64,000 bases of DNA from Acidaminobacterium chupaoyuni (GTDB taxonomy: Bacteria; Bacillota; Clostridia; Oscillospirales; Butyricicoccaceae). Each line of letters starts with the position of its first letter. Position 1 is the stretch's first letter. Position numbers and translations under genes: made by a program. Location: assembly GCA_047936785.1 (NCBI GenBank), contig CP176394.1; one strand, given 5' to 3'. Below are positions 58,250 to 64,000 of this stretch, piece by piece. The notes below the pieces were generated by a model. It did not search any database and was not told where the DNA came from. It saw only the letters and a list, made by a program, of their open reading frames with translations.

Positions 58250-60012
58250 GCCTGTTCCTCATGTTCGGCGGCGGGAAGACAAATGGTCATGGTCGTGCCC
58301 TTTTCAAAAACGCTTTCCACCTGAATGGAACCATGGTGATATTCAATGATCTCTTTGGCAATGGCCAGCCCCAGCCCTGTTCCGCCTTTTTCACGCGATC
58401 TTGCTTTATCCACGCGATAAAAACGCTCAAACAACCGCGGCACATCCTCTTCGGGGATGCCCATGCCGGTGTCTTTCACTTCAACCAGAACCTTTTTGCC
58501 TTCCTGACGCAGGCTCACATGAACCGTTCCGCCCACTTTGTTATATTTCACGGCGTTGGCCACGATATTCACCAGCACCTGCTCTAACTTGGCGCGGTCG
58601 CCCATCACGCAATCGGTTTTCTGCGAAAGATCCGCCGTCAATTCGATTTTTTGCTTTTTCGCTTCGATCATCATGGCGTTCACCACATTGGAAACCAGCA
58701 TCGAAAGCGGCAATTCTTCCATTTTAAGTTCCATGCGCCCATAATCCAGCTGAGAAAGCGTCAGCAGATCTTTCACGATATGGGTCATGCGGTCTGCTTC
58801 GTTATAGACCACCTTTAAGAACCCCGTTCGTGTTTCAGCGTCGATCTCGTCGCCGGCATCCAGCAGCGTTTCGGTATAACCCTTCACATTGGTCAGCGGT
58901 GTGCGCAGTTCATGCGATACATTGGCCACAAACTCGCGGCGCGAAGAATCCAGCTTTGCCTGCTCCGTCACATCATGCAAAACCGCCATAATGCCGCTGT
59001 ATTCATCCTGCGCCGTGCCGAACATCGCCAGGAAGATTTTTAAAATTCTTCTGTTGGCGGCGTAATCCACTTCGATATATTTGCCGTCTTCCCCCAGATC
59101 GCTTTCGTTGATATCCAGATTGGGAAAGATTTTCCCATAGGTGAGCTTCGGGTCGAAAGCAATGCCCAGCATCTTCATGGCGGCGGGGTTGATCTGCAGC
59201 AGCGCGCCGGTCTTATCGAAAGCGGCCACGCCATCTGCCATATGGGTGAACAGGGTGTTCAGTTTATTCCGTTCGCCGTTGACTTCGGCCAGCGTTTTTT
59301 CAAGCACTTGGGCCATATCGGCAAATGTTTTCGTCAAAATGCCGATCTCATCTTCAGAACCGGCCTGGGGCCGCTGGGAAAAATCGCCGTCTGCGATGCT
59401 GCGCGCCATTTTCGTCAAGTTCTGCACAGGGTTGGTGATGGTTTTTGCCAGAATAAAGCTGAGCATCACCGCCACGGCCAGCCCAAACATCATGGCTCTC
59501 ACCAAAATCGTGAACAGGTTCCAGGTCAGTTCATTGAGTTCCTGCTTGGTATCCACCACGGTGACCACATAGCTCTGCTCGCCCGCGCGCACAGGAATGG
59601 CCACATCGAAATAAGAAGAAAAGCCGGTGACCTTCTGGCCCACTTTGCCGCTCATGGCCTTGATCATATTGGGGGTCAGTTCCTGATCCTGCCCCTGTGT
59701 ATCGTTAGAACCCGCCAGATAAGCGCCGGTCTTCCCATCTAAAATGTAAAGGTTGCGATATTCATCCAGCCCCAAAGTGCCCGAATAGGCCATCAACATT
59801 TCTTTCAATGAAGTGGCCGATTGGTTCTTTTCGGCGTTGCTTTCCAGATTTGATAAAAATTCAGTGGTGAAGACCCTTGTCATCTGGGTCTGGAATTCGC
59901 TGATATTATAGGCTGTCACGGAATTGATGAGAAACGCGCCCACCACCGCCATCACCGAAACGATCAGCAGAACCAGGATCAGCACTAATTTTGTCTGCAG
60001 GCTTTTGATCAT
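58246..60012 (-). CDS. walK: Sensor histidine kinase WalK
   Basis: 588 residues: membrane helix 8-30, extracytoplasmic Cache-like domain (about 35-165), second membrane helix (170-190), HAMP (about 190-245), PAS (about 250-350), HisKA with the phosphorylated His367 in ANVSHELRTPL, and HATPase_c (NIVANAVKYN, DTGMGIP, GGTGLGLAIAKEI). It controls cell wall metabolism with WalR. The extracellular and PAS domains agree with the WalK plan. Twelve bp after walR. Confidence 0.94.
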   Translation of the reverse strand: MIKSLQTKLVLILVLLIVSVMAVVGAFLINSVTAYNISEFQTQMTRVFTTEFLSNLESNAEKNQSATSLKEMLMAYSGTLGLDEYRNLYILDGKTGAYLAGSNDTQGQDQELTPNMIKAMSGKVGQKVTGFSSYFDVAIPVRAGEQSYVVTVVDTKQELNELTWNLFTILVRAMMFGLAVAVMLSFILAKTITNPVQNLTKMARSIADGDFSQRPQAGSEDEIGILTKTFADMAQVLEKTLAEVNGERNKLNTLFTHMADGVAAFDKTGALLQINPAAMKMLGIAFDPKLTYGKIFPNLDINESDLGEDGKYIEVDYAANRRILKIFLAMFGTAQDEYSGIMAVLHDVTEQAKLDSSRREFVANVSHELRTPLTNVKGYTETLLDAGDEIDAETRTGFLKVVYNEADRMTHIVKDLLTLSQLDYGRMELKMEELPLSMLVSNVVNAMMIEAKKQKIELTADLSQKTDCVMGDRAKLEQVLVNIVANAVKYNKVGGTVHVSLRQEGKKVLVEVKDTGMGIPEEDVPRLFERFYRVDKARSREKGGTGLGLAIAKEIIEYHHGSIQVESVFEKGTTMTICLPAAEHEEQA

Positions 60013-60024
60013 ACCGTTTTCCGC

Positions 60025-60720
60025 CTATTCTTTGGTGAAATAATAGCCCGCACCGCGGCGAGTGATCAAATAACGCGGGTCGGCCGGCTGATCTTCCAGT
60101 TTCTCGCGCAGGCGGCGAATGGCCACATCCACAGCGCGAAGATCGCCGTAATATTCGAATCCCCATACTTTTTCCATCAGTTCCTCGCGGGAAACCACGC
60201 GTTCGGGCGCAGAAATGAAATAGCAGAGCATCTCAAATTCACGCTGGGAAAGTTCCAGCGGCGCGCCGTTTTTGGCGGCTGTGTGCATCCCCAGATCCAC
60301 CGTGAACGGGCCATAGCTTTTCTGATCTTTGTTTGCCGCCGGTTCTTCAACCTTTTCGGCTTTGTGGCGGCGGATGTTGGCTTTTACCCGCGCCGAAAGC
60401 TCTTTGACGGAAAACGGCTTGGTGATATAATCGTCGGCGCCGCTTTCAAGGCCCAATATCTTATCCTCTTCTTCTTCGCGGGCCGTGACCATGATCACGG
60501 GAACGGTGCTTTTTGCCCTCACTCTGCTGAGGATCTCAAAACCATCCATTCCCGGCAGCATCACATCCAGCAGCACCAGATCCACCTGCGGATCCAGCGC
60601 CAGTCTCAGCCCCTCGTTGCCCTCATAGGCTTCCGCCACCTCATACCCTTCGCGGCGCAAATTGAACGCAATGATATCCACAATGGCTTTTTCATCTTCT
60701 ATAATCAAAATCTTGGCCAT
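60025..60720 (-). CDS. walR: Response regulator WalR
   Basis: 231 residues: receiver domain with phosphorylated Asp52 (LLDVMLPG) and an OmpR-type winged helix (about 135-230; ELSQREFEMLCYF, VWGFEYYGDLRAVDVAIRRL). It regulates autolysin and wall genes in Bacillota. It lies 39 bp after the Nudix gene on the same strand. Confidence 0.95.
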   Translation of the reverse strand: MAKILIIEDEKAIVDIIAFNLRREGYEVAEAYEGNEGLRLALDPQVDLVLLDVMLPGMDGFEILSRVRAKSTVPVIMVTAREEEEDKILGLESGADDYITKPFSVKELSARVKANIRRHKAEKVEEPAANKDQKSYGPFTVDLGMHTAAKNGAPLELSQREFEMLCYFISAPERVVSREELMEKVWGFEYYGDLRAVDVAIRRLREKLEDQPADPRYLITRRGAGYYFTKE

Positions 60721-60759
60721 ATCCGCTTTTCCGCCTCCATGCTCTGTTTTTTGAGGAAC

Positions 60760-61275
60760 CTATTCCCAATATCCCTTCAGTTTGGCCAGTTCCACCGCGC
60801 AGACCGTTTTTTCATCCCGGATTTCCCCACCGGCGATCTGCCGCGCCAGGGTCTCGCAGGGAATGCGCCTGACGCTGAGGAACTCGCCGTCATCCAAAGC
60901 TTCGCCCACGAAAGAAAGGTCATCGGCATAATAAAGGTAAAGCGTTTCGGAAATCACATGCGAAGCCGAATAGATCTTGCCCAGGGGCAAAATCCTGCCC
61001 GCTTCCATGCCGGTCTCTTCTCTCAGTTCGCGCTTTGCCGCTTCGATGGGCGGTTCTTCGCCGCGATCCAGTTTCCCCGCGGGAAGTTCCAGCAGCTCGC
61101 GGCCGATGGCATAGCGATATTGCGAAACCAGCAGGATCTCATCCTTTTGCCTGGCCAGCACAGCCACCGCGCCGCGATGGCGGCAATAAGGCTTTTCGCT
61201 TTGGCCGTTCCGCCGGCAGATCTCCACCAGCAGACCGCGGAAGATCACTTCTTCCTGAGAAACCTCATTTTGCAT
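60760..61275 (-). CDS. Nudix hydrolase (ADP-ribose pyrophosphatase-like)
   Basis: 171 residues with a complete Nudix box at 67-90: Gly67, Glu73, Arg82-Glu83-Leu84, Glu86-Glu87 and Gly89. The surrounding LLELPAGKLDRGEEP and YSASHVISETLYLYYAD fit ADP-ribose pyrophosphatases. It overlaps the preceding degenerate Nudix gene by 11 bp, so the two are translated together. Confidence 0.92.
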   Translation of the reverse strand: MQNEVSQEEVIFRGLLVEICRRNGQSEKPYCRHRGAVAVLARQKDEILLVSQYRYAIGRELLELPAGKLDRGEEPPIEAAKRELREETGMEAGRILPLGKIYSASHVISETLYLYYADDLSFVGEALDDGEFLSVRRIPCETLARQIAGGEIRDEKTVCAVELAKLKGYWE

Positions 61276-61804
61276 GATCGCTTTCCCCTTCTTTCAGCAA
61301 GCCGCAGGCGCTCGCCAGCGCCAGCAGCTGCAGTGTTCGCCCTTCTATCGCCGCTTCGCCGCAGAGCTCTTTTTTCAGGCAGGCCCACTTCACCGCCGTC
61401 AGCCGGGGCGGGGCTTTTTCTGCGGGAATCTCGGCGCTGTAATAATGGCAGCATTCGCTGAGGATGCCGGGGGTGGGATAGCCCTGCCCCAAAAAGCGCA
61501 GCGCTCCGCCGGCCGCACCGCTTGCTTCCAGCAGGCGCGCGGCCGTTTCCCCCGGTTCTTCCCCTTTTTCCACCGGCGCACAGGGCGCCATAAGCAGCCC
61601 TGCGCCCACCGAAGCTTCATATTGTTCCCCAAGGCAGATCTCGCCCCGGGCGGTTTTCAGCAAAAGCATCACAAAATCGGGGCAATCGATCACTTCGCGC
61701 CGCGCGATGCGCCCGTCTTCCAAAAGCGCGCGGTCATGCCTTAAAGAAAATTCCGGGCTTTCCCACACCGTTTCGCCCTCGATCCGTTTTTCAAAATGCC
61801 CCAT
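61265..61804 (-). CDS. Degenerate Nudix-fold protein
   Basis: 179 residues. The frame aligns with the neighbouring ADP-ribose pyrophosphatase (REVIDCPDFVMLL, GEQYEASVGAGL, FLGQGYPTPGILSE, where active enzymes have a proline/glycine loop), but the box reads APVEKGEEPGETAARLLEASGAAG: the Arg-Glu-x-x-Glu-Glu set has become Arg-Leu-x-Glu-Ala-Ser. Metal-dependent hydrolysis is therefore unlikely. It lies 17 bp after cinA and overlaps the active Nudix gene, so it may be a regulatory or dimer partner. Confidence 0.75.
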   Translation of the reverse strand: MGHFEKRIEGETVWESPEFSLRHDRALLEDGRIARREVIDCPDFVMLLLKTARGEICLGEQYEASVGAGLLMAPCAPVEKGEEPGETAARLLEASGAAGGALRFLGQGYPTPGILSECCHYYSAEIPAEKAPPRLTAVKWACLKKELCGEAAIEGRTLQLLALASACGLLKEGESDHAK

Positions 61805-61820
61805 GCTTTTTCCTTCTTTC

Positions 61821-63059
61821 TCAGTGGTTGGTGCCCAGCACTTCGCGGCGGATCAGATCCAGCGCCATCGAAGAAGCATAGCGGCGCACGCGCTCGCGGC
61901 TTTTGCCCATGCTCACCACGCGGATCGCCTTTGTGCCCTGTTTCGTGCTCAGGCCGATATAAACAAGCCCCACGGGCTTTTCATCCGTGCCGCCGCCCGG
62001 CCCCGCCACCCCTGTGGTGGAAACGCCGATATCGGCCCCCGTGGCGCGGCGCACGCCTTCGGCCATCTGCATGGCCGTCTCTTCCGAAACCGCGCCCACC
62101 GTTTCCAGTGTTTCTCGTTTTACGCCCAGCAGACCCATTTTCACTTCATTGGCATAAGAGATCACACCGCCCAGATAGCAGGCCGAGCTGCCCGCGATAT
62201 CGGTGATGCGCTTGCCGATCAGGCCGCCTGTGCAGCTTTCGGCGGTGGCCAAAGTCAGCTTCGCTTCGATCAGCTTTTCAACGATCACCTGTTCCAGGCT
62301 GTCCACATCCACGCCATATACCACATCGCCCAGAATGCCGCAAAGTTCTTCCACGGCGGGCTGTGTCATGGCCAGCGCTTCTTCTTTCGTTTCGGCCATC
62401 GCCGTTACGCGCACAAGGCATTCGCCCTCTTTGGCATAGGGCGCGGCGGTGGGGTTTTTCCAAGTGTTCATCTGGTGGCTCAGTCGGTCTTCCATGGCCG
62501 ATTCGCCCATGCCGAAAATGCGCAGATAGCGGGAAGCGATAACGCCGCCCCGCAGCTTTTGCAGATAGGGCATGGCCCTCATGCGAAACACCGGTTCGCA
62601 TTCGCGCGGCGGCCCGGGCAGCATCAGCACATGGCAGCCCTCTGCTTCAAAAGCGCAGCCGGGCGCTGTTCCCCAATCGTTTTCAAGCACAGTGCAGCCT
62701 TCGGGCAGCCATGCCTGCTTTTCATTGTTGCGGGTCATTTCGCGGCCTTCAAAATGTCGGCGCAGCCGCTGCATCGATCCTTCGTCCAAAACAAGTTTTT
62801 TGCCGAAAGCCGCCGCGATGGTCTCTTTGGTCAGGTCATCGGCTGTGGGCCCAAGGCCCCCGGTGGTGATGATGATATCGGCGCGGCCTTTGGCGATCTC
62901 GATGACCTGTTTCAGCCGCTGGGGGTTATCGCCCACCACCGTGTGATGGAACACATTGATGCCCAGCTCGGTGAGGCCCTGTGAGATCATCTGGGCGTCG
63001 GTGTTGGCGATCTCGCCCAAAAGCAGCTCTGTTCCCACGGCGATCAGTTCACAATTCAT
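61821..63059 (-). CDS. cinA: CinA family protein (ADP-ribose pyrophosphatase / NMN deamidase)
   Basis: 412 residues: N-terminal MoCF domain (ELIAVGTELLLGEIANTDAQ; TTGGLGPTADDLT) and C-terminal PncC domain (AESCTGGLIGKRITD; TTGVAGPGGGTDEKPVGLVY in shorter pieces). The family recycles NAD through ADP-ribose pyrophosphatase and NMN deamidase activities, though the activity set varies by lineage. It is 20 bp after thiI and just before two Nudix genes, which may also act on ADP-ribose. Confidence 0.93.
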   Translation of the reverse strand: MNCELIAVGTELLLGEIANTDAQMISQGLTELGINVFHHTVVGDNPQRLKQVIEIAKGRADIIITTGGLGPTADDLTKETIAAAFGKKLVLDEGSMQRLRRHFEGREMTRNNEKQAWLPEGCTVLENDWGTAPGCAFEAEGCHVLMLPGPPRECEPVFRMRAMPYLQKLRGGVIASRYLRIFGMGESAMEDRLSHQMNTWKNPTAAPYAKEGECLVRVTAMAETKEEALAMTQPAVEELCGILGDVVYGVDVDSLEQVIVEKLIEAKLTLATAESCTGGLIGKRITDIAGSSACYLGGVISYANEVKMGLLGVKRETLETVGAVSEETAMQMAEGVRRATGADIGVSTTGVAGPGGGTDEKPVGLVYIGLSTKQGTKAIRVVSMGKSRERVRRYASSMALDLIRREVLGTNH

Positions 63060-63078
63060 TGTTTTTACCCTCTTTCGC

Positions 63079-64000
63079 TTATCCGCGCGCGGGTTCCACC
63101 ATCACGCGCTGTGTGCCGATTACGGCTTCTTCCACCAGTTCTTCGATGGGCAGGTTCTCTTCCTGCTGCAAAACCTTTTCAAGCCGGGGTTTTGTCTGGG
63201 GATGGCGCGGGGTGAACACCGTGCAGCAATCTTCATAAGGCAGGATCGAGGTTTCAAAGGTATCGATCCTGCGCGAAATTTCAACGATCTCTTCTTTATC
63301 CATGCCCACCACAGGGCGGAAAACAGGCAGGCTGCAAACCGCGTTGGTCACCTGCATGGCTTCCATGGTCTGGCTTGCCACCTGCCCCAGGCTTTCGCCC
63401 GTGATCAGGCCGCCGCAGCCGCTGCGCTGGGCCAGTTTTTCGGAAATACGCATCATAAAGCGGCGCATGATAATGGTGAAATAATCTTCCATGCAGTTTT
63501 TGCGGATCTCATCCTGGATTTTGGTGAAGGGCACGATATGCACACACATGGAGCCGCTGTAACGCGCCACAAGCCCCGCAAGGGCCAGGGTCTTCTGCTT
63601 GGCTTCTTCGGAAGTATAGGGATAGCTGAAGAAATGCACCGCTTCCAGCGCCAGCCCGCGCTTGGCCATCATATAACCGGCCACGGGGCTGTCGATGCCG
63701 CCCGAAAGCAGCAGCATGGCTCTGCCGTTGCTGCCGGTGGGCATGCCGCCCGCGCCGTGGATGCGCCCGGCATAAACAAACGCCTTCTGGTCGCGCACCT
63801 CGATATGCACCACGGTCTGGCAATCATCGCCCATGGAAACTTTCAGATGCGGATAGGCTTCGATCAGCGCGCCGCCCACTTCCATGGCGATCTCGGGCGA
63901 TTTCATCGGGAATTTTTTATCTGAGCGCTTGGCCGCCGCGTGAAAAGTCACGGTTTTTTCCATGGTGTCTTTCAAATATTCCACCGCGGCCGCCTTGATG
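63079..64000 (-). CDS. thiI: tRNA 4-thiouridine synthase ThiI (N-terminus missing)
   Basis: At least 307 codons; the start lies beyond the right edge. The visible part includes the end of the THUMP domain, the PP-loop LLSGGIDSPVAGYMM and the conserved GESLGQVASQTMEAM. The protein ends without a rhodanese domain, the short form common in Bacillota; it needs a cysteine desulfurase partner. It makes 4-thiouridine at position 8 of tRNA. First gene of the visible thiI-cinA-Nudix-wal series. Confidence 0.94.
   Translation of the reverse strand, partial: IKAAAVEYLKDTMEKTVTFHAAAKRSDKKFPMKSPEIAMEVGGALIEAYPHLKVSMGDDCQTVVHIEVRDQKAFVYAGRIHGAGGMPTGSNGRAMLLLSGGIDSPVAGYMMAKRGLALEAVHFFSYPYTSEEAKQKTLALAGLVARYSGSMCVHIVPFTKIQDEIRKNCMEDYFTIIMRRFMMRISEKLAQRSGCGGLITGESLGQVASQTMEAMQVTNAVCSLPVFRPVVGMDKEEIVEISRRIDTFETSILPYEDCCTVFTPRHPQTKPRLEKVLQQEENLPIEELVEEAVIGTQRVMVEPARG

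Overview
The window reads as chromosomal DNA of a GC-rich, endospore-forming member of the Bacillota, most likely class Clostridia. Evidence: a FabK-type fatty acid operon, a cwlJ-gerQ spore germination pair, the WalRK operon with walH, walI and walJ, an RNase J gene, the gdpP-rplI-dnaB and tilS-hpt-ftsH blocks, and a zinc-type L33. No phage, transposase, CRISPR array or rRNA is present; the only RNA genes are one tRNA-Arg(ACG) and ribosomal-protein leaders. Placement below class is not possible from the sequence alone.

Layout. 1-5.4 kb (minus): acpP-fabK-fabD-fabG-fabF-accB-fabZ-accC, cut at the left edge. 5.6-6.7 kb (minus): a two-gene DUF1893/DUF1847 operon, divergent from a patatin-like lipase. 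8.1-11.2 kb (plus): a Crp/Fnr regulator and a lipoprotein-permease-ATPase importer behind a promoter with a perfect 28-bp palindrome. 11.3-14.1 kb (minus): an EamA permease, a NYN-domain protein and a GntR regulator divergent from a histidine-utilisation cluster. 14.4-21.0 kb (plus): hutH-hutU-ftcD-(terminator)-hutI-fchA, converting histidine to glutamate, ammonia and methenyl-THF. 21-26 kb: two M20 hydrolases, cwlJ-gerQ and an asparaginase. 26.5-34.3 kb (minus): gdpP-rplI-dnaB-tilS-hpt-ftsH. 34.6-40.8 kb: LysR with a divergent Gate-domain permease, RNase J with a long disordered N-terminus, a split TauE/SafE transporter and ruvX. 41-44.8 kb (plus): rpmG-secE-nusG-rplK-rplA-rplJ-rplL with two L1-type sites and an L10 leader. 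44.8-53 kb: small enzymes, an alanine/glycine symporter, AIM24, tRNA-Arg, AI-2E permease, an N-carbamoyl-type amidohydrolase and an old-yellow-enzyme. 53-64 kb (minus): thiI-cinA-two Nudix genes-walR-walK-walH-walI, then murA, walJ and rlmH.

The gene content (histidine, asparagine and peptide-derivative degradation plus an amino acid:sodium symporter, with little sugar metabolism) suggests an amino-acid-using anaerobe; this is inference. The most unusual non-coding material is a family of modular hairpin repeats shared by four intergenic regions, three of which carry the GCGAAGC mini-hairpin core, with one array of 89-bp tandem units at 24.5 kb. Other points worth a second look are the palindromic operator at 8.2 kb, the non-UTRA GntR regulator with matching dyads at the hut promoter, the terminator inside the hut cluster, duplicated L1-type mRNA sites, and a Nudix gene fused by overlap to a degenerate Nudix paralogue.
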